Source: Hyphomonas adhaerens MHS-3
GTDB lineage: Bacteria > Pseudomonadota > Alphaproteobacteria > Caulobacterales > Hyphomonadaceae
Reading direction: 5' to 3'
Assembly (NCBI RefSeq): GCF_000685235.1
Contig: NZ_ARYH01000001.1
Location: forward strand, 1,240,001 to 1,304,000
DNA length: 64,000 nucleotides
The notes beneath the pieces are model-generated. The model made no database searches. It was not told the DNA's origin and was given only the letters and a program-made list of their open reading frames with translations. Positions 33,311 through 42,664 of the stretch are shown here, in pieces. Numbering within the stretch: the first letter of the stretch is position 1; every line of letters begins with the position of its first letter. Both the position numbers and the translations under genes were made by a program.

Positions 33311-34759
33311 TCAGATCTCCATCAGCCGGTCGATCATATTGCTTGCAATTTCAATTACTCGGGCATTCGCGGCATAGGACTGCTCGATGATCAGCAGATC
33401 CTGCATTTGCTGGTCGACATTGACCCCGGTTTCGGAAACTTCGGCTTCGGCCATGATCGTGTATTGCGAAGAGGCGGAAGAGACGATCGCTTCATGGCTG
33501 ATCCGTTTCTGTCCGGTTGTCGAGGCAAACTGAGCCAGCAGTTCGCTTGAAGAATAACTGCCTTGAAATCCGCCAGAATTCATTGGGCGGACGGTTGTGA
33601 TGGCGTCCAGCATGTTCTGGAGCGTTGTCGCGTTCCCGGACGGGCCTTCGCTGACGGCGCCAATGCCGTCTCGCAACCGCCACATACTGCCACCCTGGTC
33701 GGGATCGATCGCTGGATTGAGTGCCAGCCGTCCAGCAAGCCCCGGGTCGCCCGAACCGTCTGAGTCGACAAACAGGCCTTGTGCACCCGGTGCTTTCGTC
33801 GGGTCGATGGAATCGTCGGACAGGCGGGCAATGAGGTCACCCGCTAGCGTATCGAGCTGGTCGCTGAAAGCAGGAAGGTCGGAATCGCGAAGCGTGAACA
33901 GAGCGCCGAACATGCCGCTTGAAACGGCGCCGTAAGAGGAGGCCCCAGGCGTGATCGGGATACCTGCGACCGTCAGGCCAGACAGCCCCCCGCCAGCGAG
34001 TGTCTGTGACGGGCCAAATACGGTAGAGGGCGTAAATTCAATCTGCTTGGCATTTGTTTGCAGAAGATAGACGCCTTCTTGCGTGACGATGTCGATGCCA
34101 CCGCTCTGGCGCGGTACAGTTTGTATGGGCAGGTATTCTGAAACCTGGTCGAGCAGGCGGCCACGTTCGTCTATCAGAGCCGCTGCCTGACCGCTGGTGC
34201 GGTCGACCCTGGCGAGCTTTCCGTTGATGTCCTCAATGCCCTTCAAGGCCGCATTGACAGTGTCGACGCCGATCCCGATCTCATGGTCCGTTTCTGCACG
34301 AAGGTTTGTGGCAAAATCGGAGAGGGCGTTGAATTCATTGACAAGGGAACTGGCCGCTTGAAGCGTAGCGGCCATGTCCGAGCCGGACTCCGGTGATATT
34401 GCCAGATTGGACAGGGCACTCTCGAAATTGGAGAAGAGACCGAACAGGCCGGACCCGTCCGCTGTATTCCCGACACGGGCAGAAATCGTATTCCAGGTCG
34501 ATGCGAAGAGATCGGCCTGTGAAAGATCGCTGCCGAGAGAACGACGTTCGGCTGACAAGGCTTCGTTGCCCGCCCGGGAGATGCCGACGGACTTGACCCC
34601 GGCGCTTGAGCCGCCCAGGACATTCTCGGCCACAACGAGCGAACGGCGGACATAGCCCGCCGTCGTCGAATTCGAGACGTTCGTGGCGACAACGTCGGCC
34701 TTCAGACTTGTGATCCGAAGGCCTGACTGTGCCGCTTGGATGGCGCTGGATATGGTCAC
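33311..34759 (-). CDS. flgK: Flagellar hook-associated protein 1 FlgK
   Basis: A 482-residue hook-filament junction protein. The N-terminus (AIQAAQSGLRITSLKADVVATNVSNSTT in part) is the rod/hook N-domain; DISTQQG-type residues are replaced by DIVTQEGVYLL in the middle; the C-terminal helix (GVNVDQQMQDLLIIEQSYAANARVI) is the standard FlgK end. It is 27 bases downstream of flgE in the same minus-strand unit. Confidence 0.9.
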   Translation of the reverse strand: MTISSAIQAAQSGLRITSLKADVVATNVSNSTTAGYVRRSLVVAENVLGGSSAGVKSVGISRAGNEALSAERRSLGSDLSQADLFASTWNTISARVGNTADGSGLFGLFSNFESALSNLAISPESGSDMAATLQAASSLVNEFNALSDFATNLRAETDHEIGIGVDTVNAALKGIEDINGKLARVDRTSGQAAALIDERGRLLDQVSEYLPIQTVPRQSGGIDIVTQEGVYLLQTNAKQIEFTPSTVFGPSQTLAGGGLSGLTVAGIPITPGASSYGAVSSGMFGALFTLRDSDLPAFSDQLDTLAGDLIARLSDDSIDPTKAPGAQGLFVDSDGSGDPGLAGRLALNPAIDPDQGGSMWRLRDGIGAVSEGPSGNATTLQNMLDAITTVRPMNSGGFQGSYSSSELLAQFASTTGQKRISHEAIVSSASSQYTIMAEAEVSETGVNVDQQMQDLLIIEQSYAANARVIEIASNMIDRLMEI

Positions 34760-34786
34760 TTACGTGCCGTCCCCTTCAAGCGTGGA

Positions 34787-36091
34787 TCAGCGCTTCAGGT
34801 TGGTGGTTTCCTGCAGCATCTCATCAACGGTCTGAACAATCTTCGCGTTTGAAGAATAGGCCCGTTGTGTTTCGATGAGATCGGTCAGTTCAGCGGCAAT
34901 ATCGGTGGCTGATTCCATCAGCGAGTAGCCCGCAACGGTGCCAACCGGGCCGGTGCCCGCATTCCAGAGGTAAAGGCTTCCGGACGAAGAAGAGACCGAA
35001 TAAGCCTGTCCATCGAGTGCAGTCAAACCATTCATGTTCGGCACGTCACCGACGGGAATCTGGTAGAGTGTCCGGCGAAGACCCGTGTCATAGATAGCTT
35101 GCAGGTAGCCGTTCTCGTCGATCTCGACGGAGGCCAGATCCCCTAGCGGAGCGCCGTCCTTGGTCACCGCAGTTGGAGAGTAGGGGCCAGCCAACTGGGT
35201 AATCCCTGCACTGTCATCCGGACGGCCGATGAAAACATCAATGGGTCCATGTTCGAGCGTCATTGATAACTTGCCGGTGGCCGCATCATAGCTAACCCCT
35301 CCGCTGGCCGTTGCCGATGCGATCCGGCCACCATTCGATGCTGTGTCGTCGAAGACAAGATTCAGATCACCAAGAGATGTAACAGGATCGCCGGCACTAT
35401 CGAAGAATTGAACGTCCCATTCGTTTGACGATCCAGAAGCTGGAACGTTTGGAGTGAATTCCATCGTCATTGTTTGGGCACGGCCGAGATTGTCAAAATA
35501 TTCAATTGGCAGGGAATAGGGCTCACCAGAACCGCCCGTGGTGGTTGCGTCCGCCGGCAGATTGATACCCAGTTCCATGCTTGTTGTCGGTGACGCCGTG
35601 AATTGTGACGTTGCAATGTTCACAGGCTCAAGGTTCAGGCCGCTGTTGCGGCTGACATTCCCGATGTCACCAGAAGAGTCGGCAGGCCAGCCAAGCAGAA
35701 ACATACCGCTCTGGGTGCGGAGGTAACCATTCTGGTCGGGGTAGAAGGATCCAGTCGGCAGGAGCATGAGCGAACGCTCGGAAGGAACAGCGCCGATTCC
35801 GCCTTCATTCGTCACCGGCAAGAGGCCTCGTTCAGTAACCGCAATGTCAGTGGCATTCCCGGTCGAGGTGAGCGGCCCCGTTGCAGCAATGTCCTTGAAG
35901 GAGTCGACCCGCACACCGCCAGCCGCATACGCGGATGACCGCTGATGAAGCACCATGCTCGAGAAGTCGACCTGGCTGCGCTTGTAGCCCAGGGTCGATG
36001 AGTTGGCGATGTTGTCGGAGATTGTCGAGAGACGGGCGGAGTTGACACCCAACCCCATCACACCCGCGTTCAGGGACGAAGAAATGCTCAT
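34787..36091 (-). CDS. flgE: Flagellar hook protein FlgE
   Basis: A 434-residue hook subunit. The N-terminus SSLNAGVMGLGVNSARLSTISDNIANSSTLGYKR (residues 4-37) is the conserved rod/hook D0 domain; the middle D1-D2 region has SLPIEYFDNLGRAQTMTMEF; the C-terminus (ATDIAAELTDLIETQRAYSSNAKIVQTVDEML in part) closes the D0 coil. The ATG at 36091 is chosen for AGGAG 8 bases upstream rather than the in-frame GTG-like extension to 36118. First gene of the hook unit; TTAA boxes lie in the 82-base gap upstream. Confidence 0.93.
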   Translation of the reverse strand: MSISSSLNAGVMGLGVNSARLSTISDNIANSSTLGYKRSQVDFSSMVLHQRSSAYAAGGVRVDSFKDIAATGPLTSTGNATDIAVTERGLLPVTNEGGIGAVPSERSLMLLPTGSFYPDQNGYLRTQSGMFLLGWPADSSGDIGNVSRNSGLNLEPVNIATSQFTASPTTSMELGINLPADATTTGGSGEPYSLPIEYFDNLGRAQTMTMEFTPNVPASGSSNEWDVQFFDSAGDPVTSLGDLNLVFDDTASNGGRIASATASGGVSYDAATGKLSMTLEHGPIDVFIGRPDDSAGITQLAGPYSPTAVTKDGAPLGDLASVEIDENGYLQAIYDTGLRRTLYQIPVGDVPNMNGLTALDGQAYSVSSSSGSLYLWNAGTGPVGTVAGYSLMESATDIAAELTDLIETQRAYSSNAKIVQTVDEMLQETTNLKR

Positions 36092-36138
36092 GTCGGTTGC
36101 TCCTGCAAAGTGACACAACCATGAGTAATTCTCGTTGG

Positions 36139-36165
36139 TTAATGACGAGATAACCCCGCTTAACC
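36139..36165 (-). promoter_or_regulatory. Candidate CtrA-type site upstream of flgE
   Basis: Plus-strand reading gives TTAA, 7 bases, ATAACC, then TTAACC six bases on. The first pair differs by one base from the TTAA-N7-TTAA pattern bound by CtrA in Caulobacterales. It lies 48-74 bases upstream of the flgE start. Pattern match only; no promoter boxes assigned. Confidence 0.4.
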
Positions 36166-36173
36166 GTATAAAT

Positions 36174-36986
36174 TTATTGGGTCAGAATGGTAATCGAAAT
36201 CCGGCGGTTCTGGGGGGCCGCAGGGTCTTCGGGGATCAGGGGGTCGGAGGCGGCCTTTCCGGAAACTTCCCGGATGCGGTCAGCTGGCATGCCTGAACGG
36301 ACCAGGAGCCGCCGCGCGGTGTTGGCACGATCTGCGGACAAGTTCCAGTTATCGTAAATGCCGGCATTCCTATAGGTGCGATTGTCTGTATGTCCGACAA
36401 TCTTCACCTGGTTTTCAAAGCTGCCGAACGAGCCAGCAACTTGTCCCATGAGATCCGCCAGAAGCTCGGATGGATGGCTGGAGCCGACCGGGAAGAGTGG
36501 GGTTTTGGCCGAATCCGTGATCTCCACAACGATGCCTTCCGGCGACATCTTGATCAGCATGTGTTCTGAAATCTGATGACCGTCTTCAGTCAGGCCTTTT
36601 TTCAGGTCTTCAAGCTGTGCGGCAATGGCGCGTTCGTCTGTTTTGTCTTTCGTCCCGTGCGAGTCGATGGATTTCGACCGCGATGCGCCGGTTCCCATTT
36701 TCGCGTAGGTTTCTTCTGTAAAAATGGATGAGCCATTCAGGCCATCTGATCCGCCACCGGAAATGCGGCTGATCGGAATTGTCGGGTTGAAATAGTCGGC
36801 AATACCTTTGCGCTGTTCCTCTGTCGTGGCGTTGAGCAACCACATCAGAAGGAAGAACGCCATCATTGCGGTGACGAAGTCGGCATAAGCAACTTTCCAG
36901 GCACCACCATGGTGCCCGTCAGCTTTGACGACCTTCTTTCGCTTGATGATTGTCGTGTAGACGATTGGCTGTTGCTTGCTACTCAT
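36174..36986 (-). CDS. motB: Flagellar stator protein MotB
   Basis: A 270-residue stator subunit. A basic N-terminus (IIKRKKVVK) leads into the single membrane helix with the proton-carrying Asp (VAYADFVTAMMAFFLLMWLL, about 33-52), then a linker and an OmpA/MotB peptidoglycan-binding domain (VKIVGHTDNR at about 193 and LSADRANTARRLL). It is encoded on the opposite strand and about 1.1 kb from motA, with the FliM-like gene between them. The gap to the divergent gene carries TTAACC and GTTAAC boxes. Confidence 0.93.
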   Translation of the reverse strand: MSSKQQPIVYTTIIKRKKVVKADGHHGGAWKVAYADFVTAMMAFFLLMWLLNATTEEQRKGIADYFNPTIPISRISGGGSDGLNGSSIFTEETYAKMGTGASRSKSIDSHGTKDKTDERAIAAQLEDLKKGLTEDGHQISEHMLIKMSPEGIVVEITDSAKTPLFPVGSSHPSELLADLMGQVAGSFGSFENQVKIVGHTDNRTYRNAGIYDNWNLSADRANTARRLLVRSGMPADRIREVSGKAASDPLIPEDPAAPQNRRISITILTQ

Positions 36987-37149
36987 TAACCCTAACCATT
37001 TGAGGCAGTAGGGGCTTTCTACCAGACAGCCGTGAAGGAACGCTGCGGAGCCGATGGTTAACTTGCCCCGGGCTGTTAATGGTTTTTCAACCGGTCACCC
37101 ACCATCACTGGTTAACGGGACGGTACGTTTTTTTAATAGGTGGCAAACT

Positions 37150-38043
37150 GTGTCTGCAGTTCTGCGGAAAAAGATCGACGCTGGGGCGGGCATTCCTCCC
37201 AGCATAATGCAACTGCAGCATTTCTGGCTGCAGTTGCAGGCCTGCACCCAGGATTGGGCGGCAGACACCTATGGTATACGACCGGAAGTTTCGCTCGCCA
37301 GCCGCCGGGTTGTGAACGGCCAAGAGGCCCAGCAGAAGCTGGAAGCGGAAAGCGGCTTCTACTATTCCGCGGCAACTTCACCAGGGCTGGCCGGGATTGC
37401 ATTGGACGCGGCCGGATCCATCCGCAATGCGGCCGTCCGGATGAATCAGGATATTGAGAGTCTTGGCGATGCCTCGCCGCTCTTTCTGAAATTGCTCGCT
37501 GAGCAGGCCGGGCTGGAACTCTGTCATCAGGTCACAGCCGACCTGTTCGATGCGGAAGAGGGGGCGTCCTCGGCGCCAGATCCGAGCGGTGCCGCAGGTC
37601 GTTTCGAGACATCCAGTCGATACCTGTTGTTGGAATACCGGCTCCAGATGGATGATGAAGTGTCCAGCGTTTGGTTCGCGTATTTCTTTGAATTCATACA
37701 ACAATACGTAATTTCAAGTCAGCGGGCCGCTTCTGACCGGAAGGGGCAAGGCAGGCACCAGAGCCAAAGATCGCTGAACAACAGCATCCTGGCATCCACA
37801 ACGATGCTGGACGCTGTGCTGGACCGCCTGTCTCTGACAATTGGTGAATGCGCCAAGCTGGAAGTCGGCACCGTGTTGCCGCTCGCTGGCGCGGATGGGG
37901 GGCGGCTATCGCTGTCCGCAGATACGATCAATGGGTGTGTCGATATCGGTACCGGTGAATTGGGCGTCTGGAAACGTCAGAGGGCTTTGAAGCTGAAGAC
38001 GCCGATTTCGAAAACCTTTGCGCAGGAAATCGTGGATTCATAG
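37150..38043 (+). CDS. Divergent SpoA-domain motor switch protein (FliM-like)
   Basis: A 297-residue protein at a motor locus (beside motB and motA). The C-terminal 85 residues form a SpoA (FliM/FliN C-ring) domain: LDRLSLTIGECAKLEVGTVLPL, then the small-loop ADGGRLSLSADTINGCVDIGTGELGVW (in part). The middle (about 60-190) may be a CheC-like domain as in FliM. The FliM N-terminal CheY-binding peptide and the FliG-contact GGxG loop are not seen. The start is GTG at 37150, with AGGTGG 6 bases upstream; the frame is open to 37054. Most likely a strongly altered FliM. Confidence 0.65.
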   Translation: MSAVLRKKIDAGAGIPPSIMQLQHFWLQLQACTQDWAADTYGIRPEVSLASRRVVNGQEAQQKLEAESGFYYSAATSPGLAGIALDAAGSIRNAAVRMNQDIESLGDASPLFLKLLAEQAGLELCHQVTADLFDAEEGASSAPDPSGAAGRFETSSRYLLLEYRLQMDDEVSSVWFAYFFEFIQQYVISSQRAASDRKGQGRHQSQRSLNNSILASTTMLDAVLDRLSLTIGECAKLEVGTVLPLAGADGGRLSLSADTINGCVDIGTGELGVWKRQRALKLKTPISKTFAQEIVDS

Positions 38044-38082
38044 CAATCATCCGTACTGGGATTGCTTGAGGGGAGTTGAGCA

Positions 38083-38949
38083 GTGAATGCAATTATAGGG
38101 ATGCTGGTGACGGTTGCCATGGTGTTTGGTGGCTACCTTCTGGCCGGCGGCAAGATGGAAATTATCACTCATGCTCTTCCTTTCGAGGGCATGATGATCG
38201 GGGGCGCAGCGCTGGGTGCTTTCCTGGCGGCCAACGATTTGACGACCATCAAGCACACGGTCGGCGACATTGCGTCGGTTTTCAAAGGGCCGAAATGGAA
38301 AAAACAGGACTATCAGGATCTCTTGTGCCTGATGCATGAGTTGTTGAACGTGCTCAAGCAGAACCCGGTAGATATTGAACCGCATATTGAAGCACCGAAC
38401 GAGTCCGATATTTTTGCCAAATATCCGAAGATCCTGAAGGATCACTCTGCGGTCGAGATGATCTGCGATACCATCCGCTCGATGATCATGAACTTCGATA
38501 ATGTTCATCAGGTGGAGGAGTTGCTGGAAGCACAGCTCGAAGGCCTGCAGGAAGACAGCCTGCACGGTGCTCATGCCCTTCAGAATATGGCAGACGCGCT
38601 ACCGGCGCTGGGGATCGTTGCGGCTGTCCTTGGTGTGATCAAGACAATGGCCGCAATTGACAAGCCGCCGGAAATTCTGGGCGGAATGATCGGCGGCGCT
38701 CTGGTCGGGACCTTTCTTGGCGTGTTTCTCGCTTACGGAATCGTTGGTCCGTTTGCCAACAAGGTGAAGCACAATCGTACGGAAGAACATTTCTTCTACG
38801 CGACGATTGGCGGTCTCCTTGTCTCCAACCTGCACCACAACCCGGTCAACATTTCGGTTGAGGTGGCTCGCCGTCATGCCCCGGCACGGGTTCGTCCGAC
38901 TTTCGACGATGTCGAGCAGGCAATTCGGGAGCTTAAAAAGGCAGCATGA
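38083..38949 (+). CDS. motA: Flagellar stator protein MotA
   Basis: A 288-residue stator subunit with four membrane helices: two near the N-terminus (IIGMLVTVAMVFGGYLLAGG and the MIGGAALGAFLA segment) and two after residue 165 (LPALGIVAAVLGVIKTMA and MIGGALVGTFLGVFLAYGIVG), separated by a cytoplasmic loop that contacts FliG. The PALGIVAAVLGVIKTM stretch with its conserved Pro is diagnostic. GTG start with GAGGGGAG just upstream. Overlaps the next gene by ATGA. Confidence 0.95.
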   Translation: MNAIIGMLVTVAMVFGGYLLAGGKMEIITHALPFEGMMIGGAALGAFLAANDLTTIKHTVGDIASVFKGPKWKKQDYQDLLCLMHELLNVLKQNPVDIEPHIEAPNESDIFAKYPKILKDHSAVEMICDTIRSMIMNFDNVHQVEELLEAQLEGLQEDSLHGAHALQNMADALPALGIVAAVLGVIKTMAAIDKPPEILGGMIGGALVGTFLGVFLAYGIVGPFANKVKHNRTEEHFFYATIGGLLVSNLHHNPVNISVEVARRHAPARVRPTFDDVEQAIRELKKAA

Positions 38950-40700
38950 AGCGGCTTTGCCTCCTCCTTCTGCTCAGCAGCTTACTCGCGCCAGCTTCGC
39001 TCGCGCTTGATGACACTGATGCTGTATCCGGACCGGAAGCGGGGCAGCCAACTCAGCTTGCGAACGAACTCGATCAGTTCGTTCGCGATGCCATTGACGA
39101 GGGCCTGCTGACCCCGACAGGGGAGGCGGAACCGGAAATGGACGACAGTGTGGCGCAGGATAGCCTGCCCACGGGTGTGCGTATGAGGCAGGCGGCGCCT
39201 TTCCCGGTGGAAGTAGACTGTGAAGGGCCTTATCCACTCGATTTTGATGCGTTTGAGCGGTTCGACCGCTATCAGCAAATCTACACGTTCCAGGAGAACG
39301 TGTCCGGGCTGCCCGGCGACGCGCCTGGGTTGGACGGTATACAGCTCGCAAAAGCCTATTTGGCGCTTGGGCTCTATTCTGAATCCGGTATGGTCTTGAA
39401 GTCGGCATCCGGACCGGTCGCAGCGGCATACCGCAAGGTTGCGAGCCTGATGGAAAACCGGTCGGCCGCAGATGTGGACTATTTCCGCAAACTGGCGGAG
39501 TGCCGCCCGGAGGCGGGCGTCTGGCTTGGAGCTGCGCTGCTGGCAAACGATCAGGACGCGGGCGTTCAGACATTCAGCGAAAACCTGAACGGCTTCCGGA
39601 AATTGCCGTTCCGGCTGCGTGCGGACCTTGCCGCAATAGTCGTACCGCAGCTCGACAAGCGCGGAGAACGTATTCTTCCGGTCAAACTCCTGGCTGATTT
39701 TACACCGGATCAGGTGAAGGAGGCGTCGCAGCTACAATTCGTCAAAGCCATCATCGACCTTGGAGAAAACCGCCCGGACGCGGACAAGTCTGTGCGGGCC
39801 TTCCTCAGTGAACCCCTGTTTCAGGAGCAGGCGCTTGCAGTGCTTATGCGACACAACAAGCCCCTGAGCGAATTGCATGAGGAAATCCTGCTGGGGGAAC
39901 TGATGAAAAAGTTCGGTCAGACCGGCAATGATCGGGAGCTTGCAGCCAGCCTCCAATATGCATTGCAGGAACTGAGTGGCAGCTCGCACTATCAGCCAAT
40001 CCTGGAACTTTCTGGGATGCCGGCGTTGCAGAACCCGGCAGCCCAAAAGGAGATCCGCCGCCAATTCATTGGCGGACTGGAACGCGACCTGGCCAGCGAT
40101 AACCGGCTCCGCAACCTGGCGGCAATCAATGCGCTGGTCTCCGACCCCGGCATTCTTGAGGCGGCGCCTGAGCGTACACAGCTTTATCGGTCGGGCGCCT
40201 CTCTGGCGGTGCGCTTTGGTCTTGTTTCTCTGACCCGGGTATTGATGCGGCGGGATGAGGCGGACGATGAAGTCATTGCGGAATTGGCGGGTCTTGAGTT
40301 CAGAAGCGGTGACTTTGACGCCGTGACAAACTGGGCCCAGGCTTACCCTGATAACGCACCTCTCAATCTTCTGGCCGCAGAAAGTGCGATCCGGAAGGGA
40401 GATGCCGCCGGCCTGCATGTGTACGAACAGAGGCTGGATCTGAAACCGGAAACCGTTCTGGCTCTCATAGAGCTTGATGCGGCGTCCGGTCGTTGGCTGG
40501 TTTCGGATGCGATCTACGACGCGGCCGCGCGCCTGACTGATCCTGTGCAAAAGCAGCGTGCGGAGAGGGTGTTCGCCATGCGTGAGACCGCAAAGGATCT
40601 GGCGATGCCGGTACGGCCCAAGGTCGCAATGGCGAAGGTCGCATCTGTTCTCGGCAAATCAGATCTTTCTTCAGAACAAGTCACCGGAGGCGCGCACTAA
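38946..40700 (+). CDS. Exported protein of unknown function in the motA-flgF operon
   Basis: A 584-residue protein that I cannot assign to a family. It has a signal peptide (residues 1-21, MKRLCLLLLLSSLLAPASLA) and no further membrane helix. From about residue 95 the sequence is mostly helical with Ala/Leu-spaced segments that could be TPR- or Sel1-like repeats (QLAKAYLALGLYSESGMVLK is the clearest). It overlaps motA upstream by 4 bases and flgF downstream by one base (TAATG), so it is coupled to flagellar genes on both sides; a periplasmic role in stator or rod assembly is inferred. Confidence 0.8.
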   Translation: MKRLCLLLLLSSLLAPASLALDDTDAVSGPEAGQPTQLANELDQFVRDAIDEGLLTPTGEAEPEMDDSVAQDSLPTGVRMRQAAPFPVEVDCEGPYPLDFDAFERFDRYQQIYTFQENVSGLPGDAPGLDGIQLAKAYLALGLYSESGMVLKSASGPVAAAYRKVASLMENRSAADVDYFRKLAECRPEAGVWLGAALLANDQDAGVQTFSENLNGFRKLPFRLRADLAAIVVPQLDKRGERILPVKLLADFTPDQVKEASQLQFVKAIIDLGENRPDADKSVRAFLSEPLFQEQALAVLMRHNKPLSELHEEILLGELMKKFGQTGNDRELAASLQYALQELSGSSHYQPILELSGMPALQNPAAQKEIRRQFIGGLERDLASDNRLRNLAAINALVSDPGILEAAPERTQLYRSGASLAVRFGLVSLTRVLMRRDEADDEVIAELAGLEFRSGDFDAVTNWAQAYPDNAPLNLLAAESAIRKGDAAGLHVYEQRLDLKPETVLALIELDAASGRWLVSDAIYDAAARLTDPVQKQRAERVFAMRETAKDLAMPVRPKVAMAKVASVLGKSDLSSEQVTGGAH

Positions 40701-41437
40701 TGTCGAACGCCATTTACGCCATGCTCGGCCGTCAGCAGGGCCTGATGCAGGAAATGCAGGTTGTCGCGAACAATCTCGCAAACTCCAGCACGACCGGATA
40801 CAAATCGGACCGCGCTCTTTTCGGCGAGTTCCTTGTCGCGACCGGATCTCAGTCGTCATCGCTCTCCATGGGCGGATTGGCCGGACATAGTTTTGCAATG
40901 TCGCAAGGGGCGCTGAAGGTTACCGGCGGGGAAATGGATTTCGCCATTCAGGGCGACGGTTTCTTTCTGGTCAATTCAGAGCAAGGGCAGCGCCTGACCC
41001 GTGCGGGGCATTTCCAGCTATCTACTGACGGACAACTGGTCGACATGAACGGCAGCGCGGTTTTGAGCGCCGCTGGAGCACCGATCAATATTCCGCAAAA
41101 TGCAAGCGAGATCCGCGTTGCTGCGGACGGCACAGTGACGGTCAGCTCGGGGGATGGTCTGCCACCGCAAGAGGTTGGTCAGATCGGCGTGGTCACCGTT
41201 GATGAAGAAGCGACGCTGGTACGTGATTCAAACTCCTATTTTTCAGCGCCCGACGGTCACAGGCCTGCGGAAAACAATGAGATCGTTCAGGGCGCGTTGG
41301 AGCAGTCCAATGTCTCGCCGGTGCTGGAGGTTGCGCGCATGATCGAAGTGCAGCGCGCCTATGAAGCCGGCCAGGCCCTATTCGAGCGTGAAGATCAGCG
41401 CGTCAGCCAGATCATCAGTGCAATTCGTAACGGATAA
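40700..41437 (+). CDS. flgF: Flagellar proximal rod protein FlgF
   Basis: A 245-residue rod protein: N-terminal AIYAMLGRQQGLMQEMQVVANNLANSST (in part) with the family ANNLAN motif, the middle DFAIQGDGFFLV and the C-terminal EVARMIEVQRAYEAGQALFE helix. FlgF and FlgG share these parts; FlgF is told from FlgG by length and gene order (flgF precedes flgG). It starts at the stop of the preceding unknown gene. Confidence 0.92.
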   Translation: MSNAIYAMLGRQQGLMQEMQVVANNLANSSTTGYKSDRALFGEFLVATGSQSSSLSMGGLAGHSFAMSQGALKVTGGEMDFAIQGDGFFLVNSEQGQRLTRAGHFQLSTDGQLVDMNGSAVLSAAGAPINIPQNASEIRVAADGTVTVSSGDGLPPQEVGQIGVVTVDEEATLVRDSNSYFSAPDGHRPAENNEIVQGALEQSNVSPVLEVARMIEVQRAYEAGQALFEREDQRVSQIISAIRNG

Positions 41438-41471
41438 TAGAAGAAGCAGCAGGTAAGAGAAGGAGCAGGAT

Positions 41472-42257
41472 GTGAAATCTCTACAAATCGCCGCGACAGG
41501 GATGGCCGCGCAACAGATGCGGGTCGATGTCATCTCGAACAATATCGCGAACATGAGCACTGCGGCCTACCGGCCCCGGTCTGCGGAATTTTCCGATCTC
41601 GTCTATCAGCAATACCTGACACCCGGCACATCGACGTCGCAGGTCGGGACGCTGGTTCCCGCGGGCATTCAGATTGGTACTGGTGTTCGACCATCAACGG
41701 TCTCGATGGAACTGACGCAGGGGGCATTGAATCCAACTGATGCGGAGCTGGACCTCGCTATCGATGGATCCGGCTATTTTGAAATTACGCTCCCATCCGG
41801 CGAGTCAGCTTACACGCGGGACGGCAAGTTCAATCGCGGGCAGGACGGCCAGATCGTCACAATGGATGGCTTCCCGCTGACGGACGGGATCATCATCCCG
41901 GATGACGCGCAGAAGATCTCAATCAGCCGGGATGGCGAAGTAGTCGCCTATTTTGAGGGCGTTACGGAAGGGCAGGCCATTGGAAATATTCAGCTGGTCC
42001 GCTTCGTGAACGAGAAGGGGTTGGAGGCAATGGGCGACAACCTGTTCCGTGAAACCCAGGCTTCAGGCACGCCAAATCAGCAAGTGCCGGGTACTGAAGG
42101 TGCAGGCTTTATCCGGCAGGGGTTTCTTGAAGGATCTGGCGTCGATGTGGTGAAGGAGATCTCGGAGCTGATCGAAGCCCAGCGTGGATACGAGTTGAAT
42201 TCGAAGGTGATCACGGCCTCCGATGAAATGCTCGCCGCAACGACGAGGGTGAAATAA
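41472..42257 (+). CDS. flgG: Flagellar distal rod protein FlgG
   Basis: A 261-residue distal rod subunit. N-terminal KSLQIAATGMAAQQMRVDVI with SNNIANMST, the FDLAIDGSGYFEI-type core (LDLAIDGSGYFEITLP) and the C-terminal EISELIEAQRGYELNSKVI are standard FlgG. GTG start at 41472 with AGGAGCAGGA before it; an ATG three bases earlier reads directly into a stop and cannot be used. The rod passes through the FlgI and FlgH rings. Confidence 0.93.
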   Translation: MKSLQIAATGMAAQQMRVDVISNNIANMSTAAYRPRSAEFSDLVYQQYLTPGTSTSQVGTLVPAGIQIGTGVRPSTVSMELTQGALNPTDAELDLAIDGSGYFEITLPSGESAYTRDGKFNRGQDGQIVTMDGFPLTDGIIIPDDAQKISISRDGEVVAYFEGVTEGQAIGNIQLVRFVNEKGLEAMGDNLFRETQASGTPNQQVPGTEGAGFIRQGFLEGSGVDVVKEISELIEAQRGYELNSKVITASDEMLAATTRVK

Positions 42258-42262
42258 TCACG

Positions 42263-42664
42263 ATGTCTGTTCTCGCACTCAGTCTTGGAATGATGACGCT
42301 ATTCGCAGGGTCGTCTTCCCTCGTGGCGGCGGAAGTGATCCGCGCCGGCGATCCTGTCACCACTTATAACGCAACCACCGAAGAGGGAGAGAATGCCTCT
42401 GGCGATCCTCTGGTCGGCCGCGAAGTGCTGCGGACAGTCTATGCCGGAAAGCCGATCACGTTTGAGAACACGCGGGCCCCTGTGCTGGTGCGGCGCAATC
42501 AGGTTGTCTCTGTGAAATACATCAAGGGCGGTTTGGAGATTACCGCCTCCGGCCGGGCCCTTGGAGATGCAGGGGTCAATGACCCTGTGACGGTGTTGAA
42601 TCAACAATCAAAACAGATGGTGCAGGGCATCGTTCAGGAAAGCGGATGGGTGCTGGCACAATGA
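42263..42664 (+). CDS. flgA: Flagellar P-ring assembly chaperone FlgA (short form)
   Basis: A 133-residue periplasmic protein: signal peptide (about 1-22) followed by a SAF-type domain (EVLRTVYAGKPITFENTRAPVLVRRNQVV in part) and the usual C-terminus VLNQQSKQMVQGIVQESG. Only the C-terminal half of enteric FlgA is present, as is usual in alphaproteobacteria. It helps FlgI assemble into the P ring. The stop overlaps the flgH start. Confidence 0.88.
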   Translation: MSVLALSLGMMTLFAGSSSLVAAEVIRAGDPVTTYNATTEEGENASGDPLVGREVLRTVYAGKPITFENTRAPVLVRRNQVVSVKYIKGGLEITASGRALGDAGVNDPVTVLNQQSKQMVQGIVQESGWVLAQ

